Shown here piece by piece: positions 27,504-37,583 of a DNA stretch of 64,000 bases; position 1 is the first letter of the stretch, and the number at the start of each line of letters is the position of its first letter. This DNA comes from Brevundimonas fluminis. Its GTDB lineage: Bacteria > Pseudomonadota > Alphaproteobacteria > Caulobacterales > Caulobacteraceae. A program made the position numbers and the translations under genes. Location: NCBI RefSeq assembly GCF_003934285.1, contig NZ_RQWJ01000003.1, positions 372,001 through 436,000 on the forward strand, in the 5' to 3' direction. Below the pieces are notes generated by a model. The model searched no databases. It was not told the DNA's origin and was given only the letters and a program-made list of their open reading frames with translations.

Positions 27504-27977
27504 GTGTTTCTCTCGACGTTCGAGAAACAATTGGACGGCAAGCGCCGCCTGCTGATCCCGCAGGAGTTCCGCACCGCCGACAACGGCGCCGAGCACCGGG
27601 TCTTCTGCTTCCCTTCCATCGAGGCCGACTGTCTGGAGGCGGGCGGCGACCACCTGTTCGCCGTCTACGTCGAGATGATCCAGTCCCTGCCGTTCGGTTC
27701 GGCCCAGCGCTCGGCGTTGGAGTGGCAGGTGCTGGGCGAGCAGAACCGGCTGACCTTCGACGGCGGCGGCCGCATCACCCTCCCGGAAAGCCTGATCGCC
27801 GAGGCCGGGCTGGGCGACAGCGTGATGATCGTCGGCCTGGGCGACCGCTTCCAGATCTGGAGCAAGGAGGCCTGGGCCGCGCGCCGCGCCGAGCAGCGCA
27901 AGGTGGCGCGCGAAGGTCTGGCCGAGCTGGGCGCGCTGCGGCTGGCGGCGCAGTTGAAGACGCAGGGCGGTCAATGA
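27504..27977 (+). CDS. mraZ: Transcriptional regulator MraZ
   Basis: First gene of the dcw cluster, a 157-residue AbrB-fold DNA-binding protein that represses or tunes the operon through the TGGG boxes upstream. Two MraZ repeats are seen: residues 1-60 ([20 protein letters not shown]) and about 80-125 ([20 protein letters not shown]). The start is GTG at 27504. The stop overlaps the rsmH start (ATGA). Confidence 0.94.
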   Translation: MFLSTFEKQLDGKRRLLIPQEFRTADNGAEHRVFCFPSIEADCLEAGGDHLFAVYVEMIQSLPFGSAQRSALEWQVLGEQNRLTFDGGGRITLPESLIAEAGLGDSVMIVGLGDRFQIWSKEAWAARRAEQRKVAREGLAELGALRLAAQLKTQGGQ

Positions 27978-28915
27978 CCGGCGCGCCGCACGTCCCCGTT
28001 CTGATCGATCAGGTGATCGAGGCCCTGTCGCCGAAGCCCGGCGACGTGATGGTCGACGCCACCTTCGGGGCCGGCGGCTACACCCGCGCCATCCTGGCGG
28101 CGGGGGCGGAGGTGATCGGGCTGGACCGCGACCCGACCGTGCGTCCGCACGCCGAAGCCGTGGCGAACGACTTCCCCGGCAAGTTCGGGCTGGTCGAGAC
28201 CCCGTTCGGCGACATGGCCGAGGCCGTGGACCGTCCGGTCGACGGCGTGGTGTTCGACATCGGCGTGTCGTCGATGCAGATCGACGAGGCCGACCGCGGC
28301 TTCTCCTTTCTGCGCGACGGGCCGCTGGACATGCGGATGTCCGGCAGCGGCCCCACCGCGGCGGATCTGGTCAACACCTGGGATCACGGGCCGCTGGCCC
28401 ACATCCTCAAGCAGTACGGCGAGGAGCGGCAGTCGGGACGCGTCGCCACGGCGATCCTGCGTCGCCGGGTCGAGCGGCCGTTTGAACGGACGCTGGATCT
28501 GGCCGAGGTGGTCGAAAAGGCCTTGGGCGGCCGGCGGGGGGCGCCGATCCATCCCGCGACGCGGACCTTTCAGGCCCTGCGCATCGCCGTGAACGACGAA
28601 CTGGGCGAGCTGGAGCGCGGGCTGGCGGCGGCTGAAGCCGCGCTGAAGCCGGGAGGACGTCTGGCCGTAGTGACCTTTCACTCGTTGGAAGACCGGATCG
28701 TGAAGGCCTTCCTGGCCGAACGCAGCGGCAACGCGCCGGGCGGTTCCCGCCACCTGCCGCAGGCGGCGGCGACGCGGGCGCCCAGCTTCACCCTGCTGTT
28801 CAAGGGCGCGCGTGGCGGGACGGAGGCCGAGATCGCGGCCAATCCGCGGGCGCGCTCTGCCAAGCTGCGCGCCGCGGTGCGGACGGAGGCTCCGGCGTGG
28901 GGGGTGGCCGCATGA
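27974..28915 (+). CDS. rsmH: 16S rRNA (cytosine1402-N4)-methyltransferase RsmH
   Basis: A 313-residue SAM-dependent enzyme (formerly MraW) that methylates N4 of C1402 in 16S rRNA. SAM-binding motif [20 protein letters not shown] follows the family start ([13 protein letters not shown]). [33 protein letters not shown] and [13 protein letters not shown] are all conserved. The start overlaps the mraZ stop, and its own stop overlaps the ftsL start. Confidence 0.97.
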   Translation: MTGAPHVPVLIDQVIEALSPKPGDVMVDATFGAGGYTRAILAAGAEVIGLDRDPTVRPHAEAVANDFPGKFGLVETPFGDMAEAVDRPVDGVVFDIGVSSMQIDEADRGFSFLRDGPLDMRMSGSGPTAADLVNTWDHGPLAHILKQYGEERQSGRVATAILRRRVERPFERTLDLAEVVEKALGGRRGAPIHPATRTFQALRIAVNDELGELERGLAAAEAALKPGGRLAVVTFHSLEDRIVKAFLAERSGNAPGGSRHLPQAAATRAPSFTLLFKGARGGTEAEIAANPRARSAKLRAAVRTEAPAWGVAA

Positions 28916-29301
28916 AGCCGCCCCCTGCGATCCGCCGCCTGTTCGACTGGAAGATCCGCGGCGTCCGCTGGATCGAGATCATCGGCGTGGTCTGCGTGGG
29001 CGCCATGCTGTGCTCGGTCTATCTGGTGAAGGCCGGCGCGCAGCGCGAGGCGACCCGCATGGCCGAGCTGGAGGCCGACATCGCGCAGGACCGCCAGCGC
29101 GTTCGGCTGCTTCGCGCCGAGGCGGCGCGGCTGGAAAGCCCGGCGCGGCTGGACGCCCTGTCCAAGGGGCTGGGGCTGGCACCGATCGATGCGGATCAGC
29201 GCGTCGAGGAGACCGAGCTTGACGACGTCGAGCCGGCTCCGGCGCCCCCGGCCGAGGCCGCCGCCTCGCCGGCCGCGACGGTCCAGGAGGCGCCGCAGTG
29301 A
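28912..29301 (+). CDS. ftsL: Cell division protein FtsL
   Basis: A 129-residue bitopic membrane protein. It has a cytoplasmic N-terminus (about 20 residues), one transmembrane helix (about 21-42, [19 protein letters not shown]), then a periplasmic coiled coil rich in heptads ([20 protein letters not shown]), ending with an Ala/Pro-rich tail. Position between rsmH and ftsI, size and topology identify FtsL, which links FtsQ/FtsB to the FtsWI synthase. FtsL sequences diverge strongly, so the call depends mainly on context. Confidence 0.88.
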   Translation: MKPPPAIRRLFDWKIRGVRWIEIIGVVCVGAMLCSVYLVKAGAQREATRMAELEADIAQDRQRVRLLRAEAARLESPARLDALSKGLGLAPIDADQRVEETELDDVEPAPAPPAEAAASPAATVQEAPQ

Positions 29302-31022
29302 CGGTCACGCCGCATCACCGACCGGCCCCCGCGCCCCGCCTGCCGCGCCCCCCGTCGTGGCGTCGACTGACCGCCGTCCTTTGGTGGGTCGAGCACGCCT
29401 TCGAACGGTCGCGGGCGCAGGCCCGGCCGGAGGAGGACACGCGGGTCCGCATCTTCCTGATTTTGGCGGTGTTCGGCGTGGTCTTCGCCTGTCTGGGCAT
29501 GCGCGCGGCGTGGTCGGCGCTGGCGGCGCCGGTGCTGAACGGCGCCGGGGCGGGCGTTGAGCGCCAGCTGACGCGCGGCGATCTGGTCGACCGCAACGGC
29601 CGACTGCTGGCGACGAACGTCGTCTTCTGGGGCCTGTACGTCGATCCCACCGAGGTCTGGGACAAGGACTTCGCCTTCACGCAGATCCGCCGCGCCCTGC
29701 CGGAGGTGGACGCGCGCCGCCTGCGCCGGGCGCTGGACGGAGACCGTCGGGTGCTGGTCAAGGGCGCGATGACGCCGCAGCAGAAGGCCCGGGTGCACGC
29801 CCTGGGTCTGGGCGGCGTCGGCTTCGAGCAGGAGGACGGGCGCGTCTATCCGCTGGGAGGCTCCGCCCGTCACGTGATCGGGGTGTCGGACGCGTGGGGC
29901 AAGGGTCTGACCGGCGCCGAGCTGGCGCTGGACGGGCAGCTGCGGCAGGCGGGGATAGACGGATCCGCCGTGCCCCTGTCCATCGACCTGCGCATCCAGG
30001 GCATCGTCGAGAGCGAGCTGGCCGCGGCGATGGATCAGACCGGCGCGAAGAACGGCGTCGCCATCGTCACCAACGTGCACACCGGCGAGATCCTGGCCAT
30101 GGCCAGCTGGCCCACGAACCAGTCGAAGAACCTGGCGACCTCGGGCCACTACGAGATGGGCTCGGTGTTCAAGAGCTTCACCGTCGCCGCCGGCATCGAC
30201 CGGGGTCTGGCGGACATGGAAACGACCTTCGACGCCTCGCAGGCGCTGGTCATCGGCAACCGTCGCATCACCGACTTCCACGCCCAGAACCGGGTGATGA
30301 CGCTGGAGGACGTCTATCTGCACTCGTCCAACATCGGCACGTCGCAGCTGGCCATGCAGCTGGGGCCGGACGGCATGAGGGCCTATTTCGAGAAGCTGGG
30401 ACTGCTGGACGCCGCGCCGCTGGAGCTCAGGGAGTCGGCCGCGCCGGTGCTGCCGCGCGAATGGTCCAACTCGACGCTGGCGTCGCTGTCGTTCGGCTAC
30501 GGCATCATGGTCACGCCGGTGCAGGCGATCGCCGCCATGGGCGCCCTGACCAACGGCGGCTTCTACGTCCCCCTGTCCATCCGCAAGGGCGGCGCCGGCG
30601 CCGAGCCGGTCCGCGTGGTGCAGGCCTCGACCAGCGTGCTGCTGCTGGACCTGATGCGCCGCAATGTGGTGCGCGGCTCCGGCACGCGGGCCGATGCGCC
30701 GGGCCTGCGCGTCGGCGGCAAGACGGGCTCGGCCAACAAGTGGACCGGCACGCGCTACGACGCCACGCTGGGCATCGGCAGCTTCGCGGCGGTCTTCCCG
30801 ACCGACGGGCCGCTGGACGGTCCGCGCTACGCCATCTTCGTGCTGGTCGACGAGCCGTCGAACGGACCGCGCACGGGCGGCTTCGTGGCCGCCCCGGCCG
30901 TGGGCCGGATCGCCGACCGCATCGCGCCGCTGGTGGGCGTGGAGCGCCGCGCCGACCGCTGGCGCACCGCCGACGGCGAGAAGATTCCGACGCTCGAGGA
31001 CATGGAGCGCGATCTGGGATGA
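29298..31022 (+). CDS. ftsI: Septal peptidoglycan transpeptidase FtsI (PBP3)
   Basis: A 574-residue class B penicillin-binding protein that crosslinks septal peptidoglycan in the periplasm. A cytoplasmic segment and a transmembrane helix (about 50-72) precede the PBP dimer domain (LTRGDLVDRNGRLLATNVVF). The transpeptidase has S289-V-F-K292 (EMGSVFKSFTVAAG), the SxN element in LHSSNIGTSQLAM and KTG in VGGKTGSANKWTGT. It overlaps ftsL by four bases and murE by four bases. The N-terminus is rich in Pro and Arg, as often seen in alphaproteobacterial FtsI. Confidence 0.96.
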   Translation: MTVTPHHRPAPAPRLPRPPSWRRLTAVLWWVEHAFERSRAQARPEEDTRVRIFLILAVFGVVFACLGMRAAWSALAAPVLNGAGAGVERQLTRGDLVDRNGRLLATNVVFWGLYVDPTEVWDKDFAFTQIRRALPEVDARRLRRALDGDRRVLVKGAMTPQQKARVHALGLGGVGFEQEDGRVYPLGGSARHVIGVSDAWGKGLTGAELALDGQLRQAGIDGSAVPLSIDLRIQGIVESELAAAMDQTGAKNGVAIVTNVHTGEILAMASWPTNQSKNLATSGHYEMGSVFKSFTVAAGIDRGLADMETTFDASQALVIGNRRITDFHAQNRVMTLEDVYLHSSNIGTSQLAMQLGPDGMRAYFEKLGLLDAAPLELRESAAPVLPREWSNSTLASLSFGYGIMVTPVQAIAAMGALTNGGFYVPLSIRKGGAGAEPVRVVQASTSVLLLDLMRRNVVRGSGTRADAPGLRVGGKTGSANKWTGTRYDATLGIGSFAAVFPTDGPLDGPRYAIFVLVDEPSNGPRTGGFVAAPAVGRIADRIAPLVGVERRADRWRTADGEKIPTLEDMERDLG

Positions 31023-32476
31023 GCGCGCTGCGTCTGTCCGACATCCTGCGCCGCGACGTGCCCGCCGACCCGGTCATCACCGGGGTGACGGCCGACAGCC
31101 GCCGCGTGGACGCCGGCACCCTGTTCGTCGCCCTGCCGGGCACGACGGCGGACGGACGCGCCTTCATCCCTCAGGCCCTGGCCAAGGGGGCGGCGGCGGT
31201 GCTGGCCCCCACGGACACGCCGCGCGACGCCGCGCCCGTGCTGGTCACCTCGGCTGACGTGCGGCGCGCCTATGCCCTGGCGGCGCGCGGCTTCTACGGC
31301 GCCCAGCCGAAGACCTGCGTGGCCGTCACCGGCACCAACGGCAAGACCTCGGTCGCGGCCTTCTGTCGCCAGATCTGGACGCGGCTGGGCCACGCCTCCG
31401 CCAGCATGGGCACGCTGGGCACGGTGATGCAGACGGGCGGCCGCGTCGAAAACCTGACGCCCCCCGGCCTGACCAGCCCCGACGCCGGCGACGCCGCGCG
31501 CCTGACGGCCGAACTGGCCGGGCGCGGCGTCACCCATCTGGCGCTTGAAGCGTCCAGCCACGGCATCGACCAGCGCCGCATCGACGGCATCCGGCTGACG
31601 GCCGCGGGCTTCACCAACCTGACCCAGGACCACCTCGACTACCACGGCGACATGGAGGCCTATCGCGCCGCCAAGCTGCGCCTGTTCGAGACCCTGCTGC
31701 CGCGCGGACGCACGGCGGTGCTGAACGCCGACTCGGACGCCTACTCGCGCTTCGCGGCCGCCGGCCTGATGTCCGGGCTGGGCGTCTACGGCGTGGGTCA
31801 GCGCGGCCGCGACCTGACCCTGATCGGGCGCGAGGCGGTGCCCGAGGGTCAGCGGCTGACGATCGACGCCGGCGGTCTGACCCACGAGATCCTGCTGCCC
31901 CTGGCCGGGGCCTTCCAGGCCTCGAACGCCCTGGTGGCGGCGGGCCTGTGCGTGGCCTCGGGTTCGAAGCCCGAGGACGTGCTGGCGGCACTGGAGCACA
32001 TCCAGGGCGCCGAAGGCCGGCTGCAGCGCGTCGCCGGACCGGCGGGAGGGCCCGAGGTCTACGTCGACTATGCGCACACGCCGGACGGGCTGGAGACGGT
32101 GCTGACGGCGCTGCGGCCCCACGCGCGCGGGCGGCTGATCGTGGTCTTCGGCGCCGGCGGCGACCGCGACCGCGGCAAACGGCCCCTGATGGGCCAGGTC
32201 GCGGCGCGGCTGGCCGACGTGGCCGTGGTGACCGACGACAATCCCCGTTCGGAAGACCCGGCCGCGATCCGCGCCGAGGTGCTGAAGGGCGCGGTGGGCG
32301 CCGAGGAGGTCGGGGACCGGCGCAAGGCCATCTTCCACGCCGTCGGGATGGGCCGCGCGGGAGATGTGGTCGTCGTCGCCGGAAAGGGGCATGAGAGGGG
32401 CCAGATCGTGGGTTCCACGACTCATCCCTTCGACGACGTCGCCGTCGCAGCCGAGGCCCTGAGACTGCATGCCTGA
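31019..32476 (+). CDS. murE: UDP-MurNAc-L-alanyl-D-glutamate:meso-diaminopimelate ligase
   Basis: A 485-residue cytoplasmic Mur ligase adding the third stem residue. The ATP loop is VTGTNGKTS (about 103-111). The amino-acid-specificity motif DNPR is at 407-410 (VVTDDNPRSEDP), which selects meso-diaminopimelate rather than lysine. GLTSPDAGDAARLT and LEASSHGIDQRRIDG mark the UDP-substrate and central domains, and VVVAGKGHERGQIV lies near the C-terminus. It overlaps murF by eight bases. Confidence 0.97.
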   Translation: MSALRLSDILRRDVPADPVITGVTADSRRVDAGTLFVALPGTTADGRAFIPQALAKGAAAVLAPTDTPRDAAPVLVTSADVRRAYALAARGFYGAQPKTCVAVTGTNGKTSVAAFCRQIWTRLGHASASMGTLGTVMQTGGRVENLTPPGLTSPDAGDAARLTAELAGRGVTHLALEASSHGIDQRRIDGIRLTAAGFTNLTQDHLDYHGDMEAYRAAKLRLFETLLPRGRTAVLNADSDAYSRFAAAGLMSGLGVYGVGQRGRDLTLIGREAVPEGQRLTIDAGGLTHEILLPLAGAFQASNALVAAGLCVASGSKPEDVLAALEHIQGAEGRLQRVAGPAGGPEVYVDYAHTPDGLETVLTALRPHARGRLIVVFGAGGDRDRGKRPLMGQVAARLADVAVVTDDNPRSEDPAAIRAEVLKGAVGAEEVGDRRKAIFHAVGMGRAGDVVVVAGKGHERGQIVGSTTHPFDDVAVAAEALRLHA

Positions 32477-33887
32477 GACCGCAGGACCGCTGTGGACCGC
32501 CACCGACATCGCCCTAGCCGTCGGAGGGCGGATCGAGGGCGGGGCGTTCGAGGCGAACGGCGTCACCTTCAACAGCCGCGAGGTCGAACCGGGCGACCTG
32601 TTCGTGGCCCTGCGCGGCGTGCGCGACGGGCATGAGTTCGCGGGCGCCGCGTTCGAGGCCGGCGCAGCGGGCGCCCTGGTCGAACGGCCGGTGGACGGCG
32701 GGCCCTGCATCGTCGTCGACGACACGCTCAGGGCGCTGGAGCGGCTCGGCGCCGCGGCGCGCGACCGGGCCCCGCAGGTGCGGCGCGGCGCGGTGACCGG
32801 CAGCGTCGGCAAGACCAGCGTGACGCAGGCGATCAAGGCGGGACTGGATCTGGCCGGACCCGCGCACGGGTCGGTGAAGAGCTTCAACAACCACATCGGC
32901 GTGCCGCTGACCCTGGCCCGCATGCCGGCGACGGTGCAGCGGGCCGTCTTCGAGATCGGCATGAACGCGCCCGGCGAGATCGGGCCGCTGGCGCGGATGG
33001 TGCAGCCGCACGCCGCCTGCGTGACCACGGTCGGGCCGGTGCACATCGAGGCCTTCGACGACGGCGAGGCGGGCGTGGCGCGCGAGAAGGCGGCGATCTT
33101 CGAGGGCTTGGGCCCGGGCGGCACGGCGGTGATCAACGCCGACAACGCCTGGCTGGAGGTCCTGCGCGGCGCCGCCCTGCGCAAGGGCGCGCGGGTGCTG
33201 ACCTTCGGCACGTCGCAGGACGACGCCGCGCGCCTGATCGACTTCACGCCCGACGCCGACGGCGCCCGCGTGGAGGCGATCGTGCTGGGCCGCGACCATG
33301 TCTTCCGTCTGCGCCAGTCCGGCTTCCACTGGGGACTGAACAGCCTGGCGGTGCTGCTGATGCTCGACGCGCTGGACGTGCCGGTGGACGTCGGGCTGGA
33401 GGCGCTGGCCGACTTCTCGCCCTTGGCGGGTCGGGGGCAGGTGCGGACCGTGCGGCTGCCGCGCGGCGCCTTCACCCTGATCGACGAGAGCTACAACGCC
33501 AATCCGCTGTCGATGAAGGCGGGGTTCGCCAGCCTCGGCGCGCGGGCGGTGGAGCCGGGGGGGCGACGCATCGTCATGCTGACCGACATGCTGGAACTGG
33601 GTGGCCAGTCGCGCGCCCTTCACGCCGGGCTGGCCGAGGCGATCGAGGCGGCGGGGCTGGACGTCGTGCACACGGCGGGGCCGGAGATGCGGGCGCTGCA
33701 TGAGGCGATCGCGCCCGAGCGCCGCGGCGAATGGCGGGAAACCGCAGCCGATCTGGCCGACGCGGTCGGCGATCTGGTCGCCCCGCGCGACGTGGTGATG
33801 GTCAAGGGATCGAACGGGTCGAAGGCGTCGCAGATCGCGCGGGCGCTGGCCGACCTGGACCGAGGGGCCGAAGAGGGGACCGCCTGA
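32469..33887 (+). CDS. murF: UDP-MurNAc-tripeptide:D-alanyl-D-alanine ligase
   Basis: A 472-residue Mur ligase that adds D-Ala-D-Ala made by Ddl. The ATP loop is [14 protein letters not shown] at about 109-122, with the MurF-type GSVGKT form. [52 protein letters not shown] and [15 protein letters not shown] are strong family marks. The last base of its stop codon is the first base of the mraY start. Confidence 0.97.
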   Translation: MPETAGPLWTATDIALAVGGRIEGGAFEANGVTFNSREVEPGDLFVALRGVRDGHEFAGAAFEAGAAGALVERPVDGGPCIVVDDTLRALERLGAAARDRAPQVRRGAVTGSVGKTSVTQAIKAGLDLAGPAHGSVKSFNNHIGVPLTLARMPATVQRAVFEIGMNAPGEIGPLARMVQPHAACVTTVGPVHIEAFDDGEAGVAREKAAIFEGLGPGGTAVINADNAWLEVLRGAALRKGARVLTFGTSQDDAARLIDFTPDADGARVEAIVLGRDHVFRLRQSGFHWGLNSLAVLLMLDALDVPVDVGLEALADFSPLAGRGQVRTVRLPRGAFTLIDESYNANPLSMKAGFASLGARAVEPGGRRIVMLTDMLELGGQSRALHAGLAEAIEAAGLDVVHTAGPEMRALHEAIAPERRGEWRETAADLADAVGDLVAPRDVVMVKGSNGSKASQIARALADLDRGAEEGTA

Positions 33888-34996
33888 TGTTCTACCTGCT
33901 GTACCTCTACTACGCCGACGTGGCGCAGGATTACCCCCTGCTGAACCTTGTCCAGTACCAGACCGTGCGGGTGGCGCTCGCCATGGCGACGGCGATGATC
34001 GTGGCGGTGGCCATGGGCAGCCGCTTCATCGCCTGGATGCGCGCCAAGCAGGGCAAGGGTCAGCCGATCCGCGACGACGGGCCCGTCAGCCACCTGTCGA
34101 AGGTGGGCACGCCCACCATGGGCGGGCTTATGATCCTTGCGGGCATCGCCGTGGCCGTCCTGCTGTGGGGCGACCTGACCAATCCCTACATCTGGATCGT
34201 GTCGCTGGTGACGGCGGCATTCGCCGTGCTGGGCTTCGTCGACGACTACGCCAAGGTTTCGAAACAGACCTCGGCCGGGCTGACCTCGAAGCAGAAGCTG
34301 GCGGCCCAGGTCGTCGTGGCGGTGATCGCCGGCGTGCTGACGGTGCTGTGGATGACGGCGTCGCCGACGTCGCCCGGGCTCGAGACGTCGATCGCCTTCC
34401 CTTTCTTCAAGGACGTGCTGCTGAACGTCGGCTGGTTCTACGTGGCCTTCGCGGCGTTCACGATCGTGGGCTTCTCGAACGCCGTGAACCTGACCGACGG
34501 CCTGGACGGCCTGGCCATCGTGCCTGTGATGATGGCGTCCGCGGCGTTCGGCGTGATCAGCTATCTGGCCGGCAACTTCATCTTCTCGAACTATCTGGGC
34601 ATTCACCACGTGCCGGGCTCGGGCGAGCTGGCGGTGTTCCTGGCGGCCATCATCGGCGGGGGCACGGGCTTCCTCTGGTACAATGCGCCGCCGGCCAAGA
34701 TCTTCATGGGCGACACCGGCTCGCTGGCGCTGGGCGGAGCCCTGGGCGCGGTGGCGGTGATGACCAAGCACGAGCTGGTGCTGGGCATCGTCGGCGGCCT
34801 GTTCGTGCTGGAGGCGGCCTCGGTGATGATCCAGGTCGGCTACTTCAAGGCCACGAAGAAGCGCATCTTCCTGATGGCGCCGATCCACCACCATTTCGAA
34901 AAGCTGGGCTGGCCGGAATCGACGGTGGTGATCCGCTTCTGGATCGTGTCGGCCATGCTGGCGCTGGCGGGCCTGGCGACGCTGAAGCTGCGCTGA
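33887..34996 (+). CDS. mraY: Phospho-MurNAc-pentapeptide translocase MraY
   Basis: A 369-residue integral membrane enzyme that forms lipid I from UDP-MurNAc-pentapeptide and undecaprenyl phosphate. About ten helices are seen. Catalytic loops include [31 protein letters not shown] (DDxxK), [27 protein letters not shown] and the histidine cluster [15 protein letters not shown]. The start ATG at 33887 shares one base with the murF stop; a longer open frame upstream lies inside murF. Confidence 0.97.
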   Translation: MFYLLYLYYADVAQDYPLLNLVQYQTVRVALAMATAMIVAVAMGSRFIAWMRAKQGKGQPIRDDGPVSHLSKVGTPTMGGLMILAGIAVAVLLWGDLTNPYIWIVSLVTAAFAVLGFVDDYAKVSKQTSAGLTSKQKLAAQVVVAVIAGVLTVLWMTASPTSPGLETSIAFPFFKDVLLNVGWFYVAFAAFTIVGFSNAVNLTDGLDGLAIVPVMMASAAFGVISYLAGNFIFSNYLGIHHVPGSGELAVFLAAIIGGGTGFLWYNAPPAKIFMGDTGSLALGGALGAVAVMTKHELVLGIVGGLFVLEAASVMIQVGYFKATKKRIFLMAPIHHHFEKLGWPESTVVIRFWIVSAMLALAGLATLKLR

Positions 34997-34997
34997 G

Positions 34998-36380
34998 ATG
35001 ATCGCGGTCCCGGGGTTCGAGGGGCGGCGCGTCGCGGTCTTCGGCCTGGGGCGGTCGGGGCTGACGGCGGCGCGGGCGCTGAAGGCCGGCGGAGCCGCGC
35101 CGGTGTTGTGGGACGACGGCATCTCCAGCCGCATGCAGGCGGAAGCCGAGGGCTTCGCGGTCGAGGATCTGACGACCGCCGATTGGTGGGGGTTCGCGGC
35201 CCTTGTGCTGTCGCCCGGCGTGCCCCTGACGCACCCCAAACCGCACTGGACGGTCGACAAGGCCAAGGCCGCGGGCGTCGAGATCGTCGGCGACGTCGAG
35301 CTGTTCGCGCGTGCGATCGCGGCGCTGCCGGAGGGCGAGCGGCCCAGGGTGGTGGCGATCACCGGAACCAACGGGAAGTCGACCACGACGGCGCTGACGG
35401 CCTGGGTGCTGAAGCAGGCGGGCCTGACCGTGCACATGGGCGGCAACATCGGCATCGGCGTGCTGGCCCTGCCCGCGCCGACGCCGGACGCCGTCTACGT
35501 GGTCGAGGTGTCCAGCTATCAGCTGGACCTGACCGGGAGCTTCGCCCCCGACGTGGCGATCCTGACCAACGTCACGCCGGATCATCTCGACCGGCACGGG
35601 GGGATGGAGGGATACGTCGCGGCGAAGGCGCGGATTTTTCAGAATCTGGGCGAGGGCCAGACGGCCCTGATCGGCGTCGATGAGCGATGGGGGCAGGGGC
35701 TTGCCGAAGGGCTGTCCGGCGCGGTCCCGGTGCGCTCATTCCCTTCCTCCGCGAGGGAGGCCGGCGTCGTGGCGTGGCCCGGCGGCCTCACAGCAGATGG
35801 AAGAACCATCGACCTGACCGCCGCCCGCTCTCTTGCCGGTCGCCACAATGCGCAGAACGCAGCTTTCGCATTTGCGGCGGCGCGGGCGCTGGGAGTCGAT
35901 CATGAAAAAGCCGTCGCCGGCCTTCTCTCCTTCCCTGGCCTCGCGCACCGGATGGAGCCCGTCGGGCGGCTGGGAAAGGTCTCCTTCGTCAACGACTCCA
36001 AGGCCACCAACGCCGACGCGGCGCGGCAGGCGCTTTCATCTTACGACCGGATCTTCTGGATCGCGGGCGGTCGAGCCAAGGCGGGCGGGATCGACGATCT
36101 GGAGGACCTGTTCCCCCGCGTGCAGGAGGCCTTCCTGATCGGCGAGGCGGCCGGGCCGTTCGCAGCGGCGCTGGGCGAGACGCCGCAGCGGATCAGCGGC
36201 GACATGGCGACCGCCGTCGGTCAGGCGTACCACGCCGCCGCCGCGACCGGGCGCGAGGAGACGGTGCTGCTCAGCCCCGCCGCCGCCAGCTTCGACCAGT
36301 TTCCGGATTTCGAAGCGCGGGGAGAGGCGTTCCGCGCCGCGGTGCTTAACCTCGGGGCCACACCTTTCGGACATGGTTGA
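34998..36380 (+). CDS. murD: UDP-MurNAc-L-alanine:D-glutamate ligase
   Basis: A 460-residue Mur ligase adding D-glutamate. The ATP loop is ITGTNGKSTTTAL (about 121-133). Family marks include VAVFGLGRSGLTAARAL, LSPGVPLTHP, VVEVSSYQLDLTG, TPDHLDRHGGMEGYVAAKAR, FVNDSKATNADAARQAL and LLSPAAASFDQFPDFEARGE. It begins one base after the mraY stop. Around 35730-35760 the codon pattern is locally unusual (cattcccttcctccgcgag), but the frame and domain continuity are kept. Confidence 0.96.
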   Translation: MIAVPGFEGRRVAVFGLGRSGLTAARALKAGGAAPVLWDDGISSRMQAEAEGFAVEDLTTADWWGFAALVLSPGVPLTHPKPHWTVDKAKAAGVEIVGDVELFARAIAALPEGERPRVVAITGTNGKSTTTALTAWVLKQAGLTVHMGGNIGIGVLALPAPTPDAVYVVEVSSYQLDLTGSFAPDVAILTNVTPDHLDRHGGMEGYVAAKARIFQNLGEGQTALIGVDERWGQGLAEGLSGAVPVRSFPSSAREAGVVAWPGGLTADGRTIDLTAARSLAGRHNAQNAAFAFAAARALGVDHEKAVAGLLSFPGLAHRMEPVGRLGKVSFVNDSKATNADAARQALSSYDRIFWIAGGRAKAGGIDDLEDLFPRVQEAFLIGEAAGPFAAALGETPQRISGDMATAVGQAYHAAAATGREETVLLSPAAASFDQFPDFEARGEAFRAAVLNLGATPFGHG

Positions 36381-36386
36381 CGGAAG

Positions 36387-37583
36387 ATGACCAGCCAGGC
36401 CTACACGCCCGCCTTCTCCCGCTCGGACCAGAGCGCCGTCGCCAAGTGGTTCTGGACGGTGGATCGCGGCCTGCTGGGCGCGGCCCTGGCGCTGATGGCC
36501 ATCGGCGTGTCGCTGTCGTTCGCCTCCAGCCCCGCCGCGATCCTGGCCGAGGACGGGATCACCGACCCCTTCCACTATTCCATCCGGATGATCGTCTTCG
36601 TCTCGCTGGGCCTCGGCGCCATGCTGACGACCTCGCTGCTGAGCCCGCGCGGCGTGCGGCGCATCGCGGTGCTGGCCCTGCTGGGCGCGATCGGGGTGAT
36701 GCTGCTGCTGCCCTTCATCGGCCACGAGGCCAAGGGCGCCGCGCGCTGGATCAACATCGGCCCCTTCGGCCTGCAGCCCAGCGAGTTCGCCAAGCCGGCC
36801 ATCATCGTCTTCTCCGCCTGGATGTTCGCCGAGGCGCAGAAGGGGCAGGGGGTGCCGGGCGTGACCATCGCCTTCGTCGCCTACGCCCTGACCGTGGGCC
36901 TGTTGCTGATGCAGCCGGACATCGGTCAGACCCTGCTGATCACCACCACCTTCATGGCCGTCTTCTTCATGGCCGGCGTGCCGTTCAAGTGGATGGCGGC
37001 GCTGGGCGGCATGGTTCTGGCCGGCGTGTTCGGCCTGTACTTCGCCTTCGACCACGTGCGCGCCCGGGTGGCCAAGTTCGTCTCTCCCGGCGTGGAGGAC
37101 ACCCACCAGATCGACCGCGCCTCGGAGGCGATCCGCGCCGGCGGCCTGGTCGGGCGAGGGGTGGGCGAGGGCGTCATGAAGCGCCACGTGCCCGACCTGC
37201 ACACCGACTTCATCTATTCCGTGGGGGCCGAGGAGTTCGGGCTGATGCTCTCGCTGCTGATCATCGGTCTGTACGCCTTCATCGTGGTGCGCGGAATGAG
37301 CCGGGCCCTGCGCCTGCGCGACCCGTTCGAGCAGACGGCGGCGGCGGGGCTGTTCATGCTCATCGGGCTGCAGGCCTGCATCAACGTGGCGGTGAACCTG
37401 AACCTGATCCCGACCAAGGGGATGACCCTGCCCTTCATCAGCTATGGCGGCTCCTCGATGCTGGCCATGGGGCTGACCATGGGGTTCGCCCTGGCGCTGA
37501 CCCGCAAGCGGCCCGGCGCGTATGAGCCCGGCCCCATGCAGTGGCCGTGGGCGGGCCTGATGCGGCGGATGCGCCGGGCATGA
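36387..37583 (+). CDS. ftsW: Septal peptidoglycan polymerase FtsW (SEDS family)
   Basis: A 398-residue inner-membrane glycosyltransferase that polymerises lipid II with FtsI. About ten helices are seen. Hallmarks are GAARWINIGPFGLQPSEFAK, LLLMQPDIGQTLLI, DFIYSVGAEEFGL, NLNLIPTKGMTLPFISYGGS and the C-terminal basic tail. It starts six bases after murD and overlaps murG by four bases. FtsW rather than RodA is indicated by its place in the dcw cluster. Confidence 0.96.
   Translation: MTSQAYTPAFSRSDQSAVAKWFWTVDRGLLGAALALMAIGVSLSFASSPAAILAEDGITDPFHYSIRMIVFVSLGLGAMLTTSLLSPRGVRRIAVLALLGAIGVMLLLPFIGHEAKGAARWINIGPFGLQPSEFAKPAIIVFSAWMFAEAQKGQGVPGVTIAFVAYALTVGLLLMQPDIGQTLLITTTFMAVFFMAGVPFKWMAALGGMVLAGVFGLYFAFDHVRARVAKFVSPGVEDTHQIDRASEAIRAGGLVGRGVGEGVMKRHVPDLHTDFIYSVGAEEFGLMLSLLIIGLYAFIVVRGMSRALRLRDPFEQTAAAGLFMLIGLQACINVAVNLNLIPTKGMTLPFISYGGSSMLAMGLTMGFALALTRKRPGAYEPGPMQWPWAGLMRRMRRA

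Noticed and set aside
27185..27619. Minus-strand frame over the mraZ operator and rnpB end
   Set aside because: Covers the MraZ boxes and the start of mraZ in antisense; no ribosome site or motif.
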